From positions 107,042,877 to 107,106,876 of the forward strand of contig CM038049.1 of the NCBI GenBank assembly GCA_021397845.1: a stretch of 64,000 nucleotides of DNA, read 5' to 3'. How positions within the stretch are numbered: the first letter of the stretch is position 1; each line of letters begins with the position of its first letter. Source of the stretch: Areca catechu (lineage: Eukaryota; Streptophyta; Magnoliopsida; Arecales; Arecaceae). The position numbers and the translations under genes are program-made. This document shows, one piece after another, positions 1 to 10,970 of the stretch. The notes beneath the pieces are model-generated. The model had not been told where the DNA came from. It saw nothing but the letters and a program-made list of their open reading frames with translations, and ran no database searches.

Positions 1-180
1 GGTCCAATTCTTTTTATCACTTTGATGGATCCAGCTTACAGGGATGTAGCCTAATTATTACAAAATTTTTCTAGCAAACTTTTAGACTCTTTTCGGGAAT
101 TAACCATATTTTTTTATAAAATATTGCTTACATTAATCTTATAATTAATGCCTCATGCAGATCTCTAATCATGCAGTGCA
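1..180 (-). pseudogene. ORF2 remnant (integrase C-terminal region) of element A
   Basis: On the minus strand this stretch aligns by eye with the first part of ORF2 in element C (14880-14960) through a decayed string resembling NSRKESKSLLEKFC, the counterpart of NSQKRDKEFYRGFC in C. It would be the helical start of the integrase C-terminal domain. The chromodomain lies beyond the left edge. It is too short and degenerate for more to be said. Confidence 0.4.
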
Positions 181-282
181 AATAACACACAACAACTCCT
201 TTTGACATGCAGACAAAACATCTAATGCGAGCAAATAACTCATACCAACACTTATTGATATGCAAACTCGACTAACTCTAAA

Positions 283-1486
283 CTATAGATGTGGGTTTGA
301 CCCTTGGTCAGGTGGGTGACATGTAGATGAGAACTTGACATGCACTCCTAATAGATGCCATAGGGTCCTCCAAAAGTAAGATACAAACATGACATGCATA
401 ATGAATGAATGCAGTATGCAAACTTCTACAAAATGCAATCTAGTGGTTAGAGAAACATGAAAAGCTTCATAAAAGGGTAGAAAATAAGAGGTAGGTTCAG
501 GGTTAGCTTGGTAGGGTAGAAAGTAAGAAAAGGGTTTAGGGTTGATAGGATAGAATAGGATACAAGGAGTGTCAGGGATTAGTCCTAGACTAATGAGGTT
601 GACCTTATGGGGTTTAGGTTTACCTACAGGATTTACAATATGGAAGAATGGGTCATTAATTTCAGAGAAGAAATCTTCAATGGGAACTACAGGAGGGGAT
701 TCATCCTGAGGGTACTGATAAGCTAAATCTGCAATTAATTCTTCTGGTTCATGAAATTTAGGACTAGATTTTATAATTGGACTTTCTTCTAAAGTCTCCT
801 TAGGTATAATTCTAATAGTAGTATCTGGGTTCTCTTCCTTTAACTGGTCTTCCATTACAGGTTCAATTTGGGTGTGGTTTAGGGTCAGCTAACTTTGCAT
901 TGGCTTCCATCTAGGTTTGGTCAAGGTCAACTAGTTCTGGGTTGGCTTCTAACTGGGTTTGGTCATGATCAACTAATTTTGGGTTGGCTTTTATCTAGGT
1001 TTGGTCAGGGTTAACTAATTTGGGGTCTTCTATAGTTATCTCTTCTTCTTCTTGCTCATACTCATCCACTAGGCTCACATCGGCTTCATATATCTCCTCT
1101 TCAAGGTCATTCTGGTGAACCAATGGGGTGGTAAGAGGGGGTTGGCTAAGAAAAAATTGACTAATGACTAGGGTAGGGGTTGGTTGACTCAGAGAAAGTG
1201 GACTAATACTGAGCTCATATCTATGGGTACTAATCCTATGGGTTGCTTTATTATTGGATTGGGTTATTTGGTTTATCTAGGCCGTCAACTAGGCAAACTG
1301 GTTTTGGGATTGGGTATTGGACTGGTTAATCTGGGTGGTTAATTAGGTAGTGGATTGGGCATTCAGTTGGTTCATCTGTTCAAATCGTTCAGTCATGGCT
1401 TTCATGAAGATCTCAAAGTTGGATTCCATGGCTGAGCTAGGTTGGGGCTTAGACTGTTGATATTTGGTTCCTAACCTAGTGGTCAT
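283..1486 (-). pseudogene. ORF1 of element A: coiled-coil / acidic / integrase-core remnant, broken
   Basis: The start chosen is the ATG at 1486, which gives MTTRLGTKYQQSKPQPSSAM, the same N-terminus as ORF1 in elements B and C. The N-terminal third is Gln/Asn-rich with heptad-like spacing, the middle is acidic, and the longest open part (855-283, 190 aa) is proline-rich with repeats of the form PYQANPEPTSYFLPF. The C-terminus VSYFWRTLWHLLGVHVKFSS matches the stretch of Ty3/Gypsy integrase that lies between the second catalytic Asp and the HPQTDGQTE segment. Several in-frame stops lie between 856 and 1486. No zinc knuckle is visible, so calling it Gag is inference from position only. Confidence 0.7.
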
Positions 1487-2727
1487 GCAATCAATCACTT
1501 AAAGTGGTATGGTGCAGTCAAGCATGCAAGGGTCAATACATTCTAGGGTTTGCTAGACCTAGAGCCAAAATTAAGTGGGTCGACTCAACTTACACCCAAA
1601 TCAACAACTAATCCTTCCTCTAGCCAGGTAAGAGGTGGAGTGGTGGGAGGTTCCCCTTGCTTGTGACAGGGTCCTAATTAAGTAACCACCAGTCCACTTA
1701 GGGCATTTGCTTCTGGACCTCTAGCCTTAGACACAAGTTTCTAGTAATAGTTGAGGAATTGAATGCACTAGTTAACCCACACAACTCGGGCCCGACCTAT
1801 TGGTGTCCCTAAGCTCACTAGAGAAAATTAGGTTGCTAATTGATTTTAATTAAGGCTTGGATTTTGATGCTGGGTGGTTGTTTTGGGCCCAAGACAAGTG
1901 ATGAAATCCTGCCCTAATCTGAGATTGGAAATTGCCCTTAAGATTAATTAAATGAGATGATGAACATACAATGAAACCTGATGCAATCTAATAACAATAA
2001 AAAAACAAATAATATTTTTTATTTTTTTATGAGGTGACAAATTAAATTTGAGTTGGTTAAGTTATCAAACAAAAATTGGCTTGGGTGAAGTGGGTTTGGT
2101 AGTTGATTAGGTTGGGTTTAGTCAGATATGCAGAAACTGAAATTAGGGTTTGTTTGATGTAGAAGTTATCATAAATTTCAATGTAGAAGAATTTTAAAAA
2201 ATTTACAGAATGGAGAATGCATGTAAGGATGCTTCCTACCAAATTTCATGCAAAACTAAAATAATATTATGATGCAAAACCTAGGATTTTTAATTGGCTG
2301 GAAGAAAGCATAGAATTCTGGTTAGGATTTTTAGAATGCTGATTTTTTTGTAAATTTTGGTTCTGTAAAATCTGAATAAAATATTAGTAAAATAGAGGAC
2401 TCAATAGAGATGGCTTTAGGCAAATTTTAGAGAAAAATAAAATGCCTAAGTTCATGAAACAAATCTAAACTCAGACCCCTAATGCAGATGACGGGATGCA
2501 GATTTTTGTTAGGGTTTTATTTTTGCTATTTTTTTTATTGAATTTAAGATCTGAAAAAATACAAAAAAAATATCAGAAAACATATAACTAAATGGAGGAT
2601 ATTAATGACAAAAATCAAAAAAAAATAAAAATGTTTGATGGGGGAAGCAGTCCTATGTTTTGAGGGGTTATGCAGAAAATAGTATGCAGAAATCTAGACT
2701 ATGATGCAAGAACATGCCCTAAACTGT
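1487..2727 (-). other. Untranslated leader of element A
   Basis: This is about 1.2 kb between primer-binding site and ORF1 with no supportable ORF. It carries the shared leader block at 1622-1745 (GCCAGGT..., G-rich run, then CTTAGACAC) and the later GGGCCCAAGACAAGTGATGAAATCC stretch near 1885-1910, both of which recur in B, C, E and F. The remainder is A/T-rich with many TGATGCA-like words. Confidence 0.6.
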
Positions 2728-2739
2728 CCTCTGATACCA
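2728..2739 (-). promoter_or_regulatory. Primer-binding site of element A (initiator Met tRNA)
   Basis: The plus strand reads CCTCTGATACCA, so the element strand reads TGGTATCAGAGG. This complements the 3' end of plant initiator methionine tRNA except for the last base. It sits 4 bases inside the LTR. Confidence 0.85.
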
Positions 2740-2743
2740 AAAT

Positions 2744-4248
2744 TGATGAGGGATAGGATTCTAACATGATGCAGAATGATATGCAAGGGATGAAGATGAA
2801 GAAAATCAGATTAAAGTAAGGAAATATTTTTTAATTTTTTTTATGGTTTTGATTCCCGAAACTAGCATAGATTAGGTTAAGGTTATCCTGTATCAATTAG
2901 CATCCTACCCACATGCTAGATCAATCAAAAAAAAAAAAAATCAGGATCCTAGGTATAAGAAGGCCTATTAGGAGCATGTTCAACTTCAGGAAATTAGACA
3001 AAAAAAGATGGGAATTAGGTTTAACATACCAGGCAATGATCTAGTTGCTGTAGAAGAGATCGCTCGCTCAGATCAACGTCTGGATGATCCAGTCGCTTTA
3101 CCGCAAATTTGCCAGTTTTTATCAGCTTCGATCGAGGGAAAAGAAAAATTCATCCAAAGGGCATGGCACCGGAGGGATCCTACAAATGTCAAGGGTTGGT
3201 GATGTAGAATATGAAAAAAATACTAAATAGGATGGAAAGAAGAAGATCGGGCGAAAGAGAGGTTGCACGGACTGGTGGCTTTTGATGAAGCTTTGGTTGT
3301 CTGGATCTTGGAGGGGGCTGATGGTGGGCATCTTAGGGCTTGGAAGAAGGATGCTTTGGGTGGCTAGGGTTTGAGGAATTAGGACACTCAAGTTTCACAC
3401 ACACACTTTCAATGAGGAACACAAGTTATCATAAGAAAAATTCACCAGAGTTTATTTCATGAATAAGAGATTGATTACAAGAGGGGGAGGGGGTGGGTAT
3501 TTATTGATTCATCCAACCCTTTCCTTGTCAAACTAAGAGTACACAATATTAATAGGATTATGAGAATAAAATTGAGTAGAATAAGGAGTACATAATTTGA
3601 ATAGAATTGATAGACTAAAATCCTTGTAGAACTTGGACATCGACTCCTTCTTGGACTTGGAAGATTTGACTTTTCTCCATAGGCTTGGACTGATATGAAA
3701 TTCTTGCTGGGCTTGGACTGGGTTAAAGCCTTGGGCATCTTGGATTGGGTTAAAATATGGGGCGCCAACTTCATGATGGGCTGGGGGGCGTCAACTGCTA
3801 TTGGCCTTGGACTGGGGTGCCAAGGATAAGGATCTGGGGTGGCACTTCTTCATGAAATCTTGTGGGCTTGAGGAGCCTGAGACCTGGTATGCTAGGGCAC
3901 CATCTCCTGGAGGGCTTGGGCAGCATGAAAAATTCCAGATGTTGGGTTGGTGACTTAAGTGTGGGTCCAAAGGTCCTCCTCTTGAATAAAAATTACATGG
4001 ACTCAAAAAGGCCTAACTGACAAGACTCAAAATAGGCCTAAATAAATAATGGACTCACTGAACAGATAAACAGGACTCAATGGACTAAACAAGGAACTTC
4101 CACCAACTTAGTGAATCTAACTGGCTCACTTTATTACAGAACTCAAAAAATTTGGACTTCATTACAAGACTTAATAAAAATTGACCAACATATGACTTAG
4201 AGGATAAATTGAAGCTTGAAGTCTATGTCTGATCTGATATCCCCATCA
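2744..4248 (-). repeat. 5' LTR of element A
   Basis: On the element strand the LTR starts TGATGGGGATATCAGATC and ends ...ATCCCTCATCA, giving TG...CA ends and a length of 1505 bp. The reversed TATA-like TATTTATT at 3498-3505 lies in the same G-rich context as the TATA boxes of the LTRs of B, C and F. The reading frames inside (for example 3475-3774) are low-information LTR sequence, not genes. The right-hand flank GGAAT would be one half of a target-site duplication; the other half is outside the window. Confidence 0.75.
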
Positions 4249-4592
4249 GGAATGGGAGAATTCACTAAATCTACTATGTCTTTTATTTTCTCAAATTTTG
4301 TAATTTATATATTTTTTTAGTTTTTTTTAGAAGCTTTCTTAAAAAAATTCTAAATCAATTCAACCTTTTAATAACCCAGGACAACCATGCAATATAACTT
4401 CTAGTTATGCAAGAGCAACCTTATGTCAAGGTAGTTAAGATTGAAAGTACCTAAAGTAATTTTTTTTAAAAAAGAATTTCAGAAAAGTTCCACACAAAAT
4501 TAATCCTATCTAGTGGTAACCTACAACTAGACAGCTGCTAACTATTCCAAGTCGACCTTCAATCACTCCAAGTTTGACCAATTCATTAAATT

Positions 4593-4745
4593 GGCCAGGT
4601 AAGTGTAAGATTGGTAGGAGTCCTCCAGTTGCTTTCCTTAGACACCAATTGGATTAGCCAGGTCAATGAACGAAACCAATTAAGTAATCGCCTTTCTTCG
4701 GGACTTAATTCCTGAACCACTTTCTTAGATACCAACTCAATGATT
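4593..4745 (-). promoter_or_regulatory. Shared leader block in element Z
   Basis: The plus strand reads GGCCAGGTAA, then GGTAGGAGTCCTCC, CTTTCCTTAGACACCAAT, a second half beginning GCCAGGTCAA with AACCAATTAA, and finally CTTTCTTAGATACCAA. The order and spacing match the Copia D leader at 34743-34890. The block is noncoding in all copies. It lies about 400 nt downstream of the primer-binding site on the element strand. Function is unknown; packaging or dimerisation is a guess. Confidence 0.6.
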
Positions 4746-5150
4746 GAATCTTGCTTGGTATAACCCTTAGGTCTCCTTGTCCTAATGAGATCGGATGTTC
4801 TTAGGGTCAGCATCTAATTAATTTTATTTAAAGGCTTGCATTGATGCAAATGAAGGAGTCTTGTTTATGGGCTAAGGAAGGGTGATGAAATCCCCACCTT
4901 ATCTTATTTAAGTTCATGCCCTTAAAGTGATTTAAGAATGCTATGCAAAAGATAAACAAGTTTAAACTAAATACTAATATTAAACTAAAATCAAAATAAG
5001 ATCAAGATAAAAATAAAATTTACGGAAAGAAAAAGAAATAATTTAAAATTCGTACCTACTTCTAGAACTCGCCAACTTAATTAAAAAAAATAAATGATAG
5101 ATAGATCAAATTAAAGTAAGAATTTAAAATACAATTTAAACCAAACCAAT

Positions 5151-5170
5151 TCCCTGGCAATGGCACCAAA
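5151..5170 (-). promoter_or_regulatory. Primer-binding site of element Z
   Basis: The element strand reads TTTGGTGCCATTGCCAGGGA, a variant of the TGGCGCCGTTGCCGGGGA class of primer site known from Athila/Ogre-type elements. It lies next to the inferred LTR end at 5175. The tRNA is not assigned with confidence. Confidence 0.65.
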
Positions 5171-5174
5171 AACT

Positions 5175-6367
5175 TGATGTAAACTCAAGTTATAACTGCA
5201 AGTGCACAGTGTGCAAAGTAGCACATCCAGCGAGTACGATTCGATCCCATAAGGAATTTGTGTTCGAACTATGTTCAAACCCTCACCTAGATAAGCTAAC
5301 AAGAATGAGCAAAAGTAATTAAATTGATAAAATAAATAATTTAAAGATCTAGGACTTTTGAATCCACTAGACCAATGATTTCGAAAACTTTTCTAAGGAT
5401 CTCTTTTATAAAACATTTCAACTTTCTCATTTGTAATAATCAAGTATGGATTATGAAGAGATTTAACTCAACTATAACCCATCAAGATTTTACAAGGAAA
5501 GGAAGAAATGAAAAATATATTATTGAGCTAACTATCTTTCGTCCTTCTTGCACCGAATCAAGCATGAACTTGAAGGGATTGAAACCCAACTATAGCTCAT
5601 CAAGTCTCTTGGTAAAAAGTTTAAAAAGGAAAGATAAACTCTTAAAACATTAAGCCCAAAAAATAATCTAAAGAAGGGCTTCTAATCATGGTCTAGCTTC
5701 ATCGCCAATCCCAGAGGATATGCTTAGCCAAACATGATTAAAATAAAAATTTGAAAATTATTAAAAAAATAATTAAAATCAATTAACTACTTATTGAAAT
5801 TTAAATTATAGAATTTAAATGTAAAAATAAAAACTACCCTAATTACAGGAATTTAAACAGCATAAAATAAATTACAGGATTGTAAAAATAAAATTATTTT
5901 AATTATAGGTATGTAAATTGCATAAAATTAATTAAAGGAAATTAATCTAATCTACTGCTTTAAAAATAAGAACAATTCAAATAAAAGAAATAAGTTTTTT
6001 TATTGTATATAAAGTAAAGTAATAATAGAATGTTTAATTCCTAAGCTATTAATAGGGCTTGAAGTTAAAATAAAAATAAAAAGAAAACTAAAACTCTATG
6101 GAAAGAAGGGATGGGAAGGAGAAAAGGAAAAAAAAATGATGGGCTCTAGCTTTTGCTCCTTCTATGCGCTTCTACCCGCTCTCCAATGTTGGATGATGGG
6201 TTTGTACTTATAAGAGAGTCGGATGCGTGACCCCATGGAAAATCCTCGTTGGAATCTTGTATCAATTTCTTACGATTCTCTATCTTCGTTCCTGTGACCA
6301 ACACAACCACCGCTCTCTATTCCCATTTAAACTACTTCGATGTTATCCCAAACCGAACCTTCGGTGT
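5175..6367 (-). repeat. 5' LTR of element Z (truncated by the Tat insertion)
   Basis: On the element strand the LTR ends ...CTTGAGTTTACATCA directly before the primer-binding site. A TATA-like CTTATAAG is seen in reverse near 6208-6215. The 5' end of this LTR is not visible: no TG start could be fixed before the Tat element begins at 6368, so the right limit given is the insertion point. The stretch 5660-6100 is very A/T-rich with no gene. Confidence 0.55.
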
Positions 6368-9300
6368 TGTTAGGATATGTCGGTTCAAGCACAGATCAGC
6401 CACCGGTTCGACCGGTCGAAGACGTTTCTCCCGAGCCATGCACTTTAAACCAAAGTGCCCAGAAGAAGCCAAAGAACTGACGAACAAGCCAAAGCCGAAG
6501 CTCTCAACTTCAACCGAAGAGTCAGCCTATGGCCCCTGCTGAAGACAACGCCCTCAACCGAGACCGAAGAGACATGGTCTTCAAACTGTGCCAAAATCAT
6601 GATCTTCGACCTGTCTCAAAGGCGTCTGAAGACGAAGGCGCCCCTTTAAGGCATCTGAAGATGAAGGCGACCCTTCAATTCAGCTACCAATATTCCCAAA
6701 GATAAAGTATGAAGATTAATATTCAACCTATCTCAAATTTTCACTAACGTGGTGTATAACAGTTAGCATCGACTATCTAACTACCACCAAAGCACGTGAT
6801 CATTAACTCCAGCGGCAACATCTCTAGCCTAGCTGGAACCGTTTAATAACCGTCCATGATTGCTAACGAGGGGAAATGAATTAACTGAAAGAAGGAGGGT
6901 GCAGGTGGTTTCACATGATCCTACGCTAGGCATGCAAACAGCTACGGGAGCATAATGGATTTTAAAACAATTTTTAAAAATCACGCAGCGAAAAACTGCT
7001 CCGCCCAGAACCTAATCTATTCAAGTTGCATGTATTAAAATAGGCATGTAACAAGGCATATAATATTTCTAAAATATATTAACAAATAGATCTAATTATG
7101 CATGATTTAAATAAAATATTTCCATACCTTTATTCCACCTGGAATAGCCCTGGAATAAAGCTGGAATAGGCTGGAATAGCAGGGATAAATTTATTCTAGT
7201 CTTCTTCCTCCTTGGACGTTGAATACTTTGTTTTTGGACTTTGAAAACAGTGACCAAACGGGGACTTCCGGACCTCCGTTTCCTCCTGAATCGAAGCAAC
7301 GACAAGGTGATCGATTCTTCTTTGATTTTCAACAAAAATCTGCAAGGAAAAGTTAGCTAAATTGGGTGTACAAATCACCCAAAACCTTGCTGCCAGAATT
7401 TCTGTTGCAGAAAAACCAGCAGCCTTCTTCGTTGCGTTTGGAGCTGCAGCAACGAATCCGGGTCGACCCTCTTGCTCCCAGGAGTAAAGGGATACTCCCT
7501 CTAGAGGGGAGACATGCCCGGGGCTCTCATATCCACCCTCACGCGCGGTGCTAGCCGCTGGAAGGAGTTTCGGTCACGGCAAGTAGCAGCAACACAGGTT
7601 TGCTGCAGAGATTGAATGAGCACTACAATCAACAGGGAAAAGGGCTTTATTTCTCTCCCAAAAACACACCAAATCCCAGCCCTACTAGCACTTAGTGGAA
7701 GCAAGGATAAAGCTCTCAAATGGGAAGAATTTTTCAGCCTCTCAATGGGAAAAGACAACTCCCAGAAATCCCTTGGATTTTTCACTGTTCCCTGAAACAG
7801 AGGAGAGCTTTGGTTTAAATAGAATAGCAGGGAGAGGGAGTTGGAGAGGCTGGGAAGATGAAGAGATAGAGGCTGCATTACACCCATTAAATCAACCATA
7901 AAATAGGGATTAAATAGCAGCGGGTGGAGGAGAGGAAGGGACGGCCAGCACTAGGTCGAATGGTCTTCTTGGTCGTTTGGCCTCGTGGGACGCTAGGAGT
8001 CCAACCAGCAACGTGTAAACATTTACACGGTGAAAATGGTTCAAAAGAAATCGGTCCAAACAAATTTGTTCAAACCCATTTAAACCCAGCGGTGGTTCAA
8101 TCCAATTGAACCGGTCCGAGCCCAATTAAATTGGTCTAAGCGATTACAATTGGTTCACAACCAATTGGAGGCCGAAACGAGCTCCGAATCAGTTCAAAAC
8201 TGATTCAGAAAAACCTGGCGCAGTCCTGGTCAGCCCGGAACAATTTTTGGTTGACACAAACAAGGGCCAGACTGGGAAAAGAGTGCACAAAAATTATTGT
8301 GACCTTAAAATCGAGATGATTCCCAATCGTAATCGATATCCGGATCAGAGAGTAATCCTCTGTGGCGTGTGACCTCACAGGTTTGAACCTAAACGGTAGC
8401 ACTGGAACAATTCTAGTACCAGCACAGGAAACCATCTAGCAATGGATCCAGTCGTCCGGATAGGTCGAAGATGCGAGAGCAATCTATCGAACCTTTGGCA
8501 TATGGTTACCGTATAATTCATCCCTTTGACCTCTAATGCTCAGGATGACTAAGATTGGGCTGCCAACCTAGACAGAGTCAGTCCACTACGTGTCTCAACC
8601 TCGCAAGCCCAGTGACTCTTCACTAGGGCTACCCCGGTCGAGGATTTGCTAAATTGAGATACTGCGAGACATTCAATCCAAACTGTTTGGACAGGTCAAT
8701 TCCATCTTGTTCCATCACTGCTCCACAAGTACTTGCCTGTACCCAGAAACCTTCCATCATCGAATTAAAAATTCGGGTAGTCCGGCACCAAAGCATAGGG
8801 AGTTTCTTGCAAGCTACCATGATGACCTCAGGTCGGAGGGACACATATACCCATATCCAATCGTGAGTATCCCTTTGGCAGAAAGGGGCTGCACGGAGTC
8901 ATGTTCAATGAGATATCATATATTCCACTTGTAGATCACATCAGTGTCACCACACTCATTTGGTCAAGAGGACAACCAAACGATTTGAACTACAACAACC
9001 TATACTTGATATATTGCCATCCAGTACAATATATCCTTTGGTTGTGAACAGGGTTTAAGGACCACTCGATACATCCTCTCTGTATCGAAGTCAGTGTAGT
9101 CCTAAGGACTTCATCACATGGAAAGAGCTCATTTCAGGAAAATACAATATATGATGAGCTGCCAAAAAATAATATTTTATTAATTCATAAAGTGAATACA
9201 ATACTGAGCACAACCGCCTACAACCCAGGAAATTGGCTTTGGGACATAATTCCCAACATTAACTCCCCCCATCATAACCATTGGAGGGAAAATGGAACCG

Positions 9301-9569
9301 CAGACTGGACAAATCAATATAAATATTGATAAGAGGGGACACTCCAGGTAAGGGCGCAACATAGTCCTGAAAATCTCAGAGTCTTTTTCTCTCCATTAAT
9401 CTTCCTCATAATCTTCTCCATTCTGTGGCTGGAGCCCGCCTTTGACTTAGGCATTGGAGTGTCCCCCGTCGAAGCAAATTCAGCTAGGGATTTGTTTTGC
9501 AGGTGAACCAGGGAGTAGACCAGCGATCCAGTAGCTCCGTCTGGTTGGAAAAGGGACTCTACGCCAACA
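6368..9569 (+). repeat. 5' LTR of the Tat element (interrupted)
   Basis: The LTR pieces are 6368-6880 and 9264-9569, about 820 bp in total. It begins TGTTAGGATATGTCGG and ends ...CTCTACGCCAACA just before the primer-binding site. The first ~140 bp match the start of the 3' LTR at 53068-53204 with only scattered differences. The gap is a Copia solo LTR with its target-site duplication. Confidence 0.8.
6886..9258 (-). mobile_element. Solo LTR of a Ty1/Copia element
   Basis: On the minus strand it starts TGTTGGGAATTATGTCCC, the typical opening of long Copia (Angela-like) LTRs, and ends ...CCTTCTTTCA. It is 2373 bp and flanked by the perfect 5-bp duplication TTAAC (6881-6885 and 9259-9263). No internal Copia sequence is present, so the internal region was lost by LTR-LTR recombination. 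The ORF at 7501-7899 and others inside it show no recognisable domain and are chance frames. Confidence 0.88.
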
Positions 9570-9572
9570 GAT

Positions 9573-9590
9573 TGGCATGCCAGGTAGGGG
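9573..9590 (+). promoter_or_regulatory. Primer-binding site of the Tat element
   Basis: TGGCATGCCAGGTAGGGG lies 3 bases after the LTR end at 9569. Its position and TGG start are as expected for a tRNA primer site. I do not assign the tRNA. Confidence 0.6.
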
Positions 9591-9959
9591 AGTGCATCTA
9601 AGCATCCATTGATCAGCTCCCCTCCTTAAAAAAGGGGAAGTGTAAGAAGTTATGATGGCAAGAGGAAAGACTCAGATCACCTCAGCTAGTCGAAGTCGTG
9701 TTCCTTTGCAGGGATGAACCCCCGGTAGAAAATGACATTCCACCTCCCATAATTGTCATGGGACAACAACAGTTTGCGATTCTCCTGAACTAGGTCAACA
9801 CTCTGACGACCATGGTTCAGGACTTCCAGAATAAAGCTTTCCAAATGGGGCATCCGCCAGCCACCTCCAGACATAGCTCTCGATCCTGGAGGAAAAGAGC
9901 TCTCGAGAGAGGTCCACCCATCTTTCCCTCCATCCTTGACCCTCCCCTGAGGGCTGAAG
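9591..9959 (+). other. Leader of the Tat element
   Basis: No supportable coding frame is seen until the gag similarity begins near 9960. A degenerate start around 9651 (ATGATGGCAAGAGG) may be the original gag start, but stops and frameshifts prevent a firm choice. Confidence 0.4.
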
Positions 9960-10970
9960 TTCAAGATTGCCCAGGCCCACTGATTTCTTGCAAAGAGGAA
10001 AAAGGCCTAGCCAATCTCCATCTCCTTCCTCTGAAGACTCCACTCCCGTGGAGAATCTGCTGAAGCAAATTCTCCCCGATTATGATGGGAAGTTTAAAGC
10101 CATCAAATCAAAGATTGTGAAAATCTGGAAGCGAAGGGATCATAATGATCTAGCGGCGTGCATGCTATGCCCGCCTTACATCGACCGCATCATGGTCGAA
10201 GTTGTCCCTCGGCACTTTAGGGTCTCTTAGATGGAGCCCTATGATGGTACCTCTGATCCTCTTGATCACCTGGACAGCTTCAAGGCCCACATGATGATCC
10301 AAGGAGTTTTGGATGTGCTATATTACCTTGCATTCCTGGCCACTCTGAAGAAAGCCGCTAGGATATGGTATTCGAGCATATGCCCAAGTACCATCGATTC
10401 TTTTTTCGAGCTCAAAAAATTATTTGTCCTGCATTTCAGGACTTGTCGTAGGACCCCCCGCAACACCAACATGCTATTTCTCCTTCACCAAAATGAAGGA
10501 GAAAGTCTACGAGATTATATCTCCAGATTTAATTCGACCATGCTCGAGATCCCTGATCTCAATGAGCACGTGTCCATGTCTGCACTAAAGAAGGGGCTTC
10601 ATACATCGAGGCTCACTTTTTTTCTGGACAAGAAATTTTTCAAAAGCTATGCTAAGCTTCTATTGAGAGCTCAAAAATATGCCAATGCCAAGGAGCAAGC
10701 GACGAATCGACGATTAGCTGAAAGGAAGCCCCCCTCTAAGAAGAAGAACAACAGGAGTCAAGGACCCCCTGCTCCCAACAACAACAACAATAACAAATAT
10801 ATTGATGGATGACGACGTCCCCGGCCCAGAGCATCGGGCGGGAGATTCGACTCTTTCACCCCTTTCAACCTCCCTCGAGAAAAGATCCTACTGGAGATAG
10901 AAAAAGAAAACTATCTCTAACGGCCAAGTCCTATGAAGGCATCCTCTTTCACAAGGAACAGGAACAAATA
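9960..10970 (+). pseudogene. gag: Tat-element Gag, N-terminal and core part (split, with stops)
   Basis: Gag forms the particle in which the element RNA is reverse transcribed. The open frames 9967-10230 and 10231-10812 give the retrotransposon Gag core. Recognisable signatures are PYDGTSDPLDHLDSFKAHMM, LKKAARIWYSS, a SFFELKKLF helix, RRTPRNTNMLFLLHQNEGES, LRDYISRFN and LLLRAQKYANA, in the order known for Tat/Retand Gag. A TAG stop precedes the second ATG where the family reads through (HFRV-x-MEPYDG), so this copy is inactive. The gene stops at 10970 where element B inserted (target-site copy AAATA 10966-10970) and resumes at 27299. Confidence 0.8.

Larger units (their letters stand above)
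1..4248 (-). mobile_element. Non-autonomous chromodomain-type LTR retrotransposon A (partial, 3' end off the left edge)
   Basis: Read on the minus strand, the order is 5' LTR (2744-4248), initiator-Met primer-binding site (2728-2739), leader, ORF1 (1486 down to 283) and an ORF2 remnant running off the window. No reverse transcriptase, RNase H or protease is present. The interior is the same architecture as elements B, C, E and F in this window, so I assign it to that family. The right border falls at ...CCCCATCA, followed by unrelated sequence belonging to element Z; the left border and target-site duplication are outside the window. Both ORFs carry stops or decay, so this copy is old. Confidence 0.8.
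4249..6367 (-). mobile_element. Element Z: partial LTR retrotransposon (leader and 5' LTR), minus strand
   Basis: Only the leader (4249-5150), primer-binding site and part of the 5' LTR are present. Element A cuts it on the left and the Tat element enters its LTR on the right. No coding domain remains, so the lineage is not certain; the primer-binding site resembles that of Athila/Ogre-type Ty3/Gypsy elements. The leader contains two blocks (4378-4424 and 4593-4745) that closely match parts of the Copia D leader, and the second also matches the chromodomain elements. Confidence 0.6.

Noticed and set aside
7501..7899. 132-aa minus-strand ORF and neighbours in 6886-9258
   Set aside because: They lie entirely within a Copia solo LTR and show no domain or bias; LTRs of this length yield such frames by chance.
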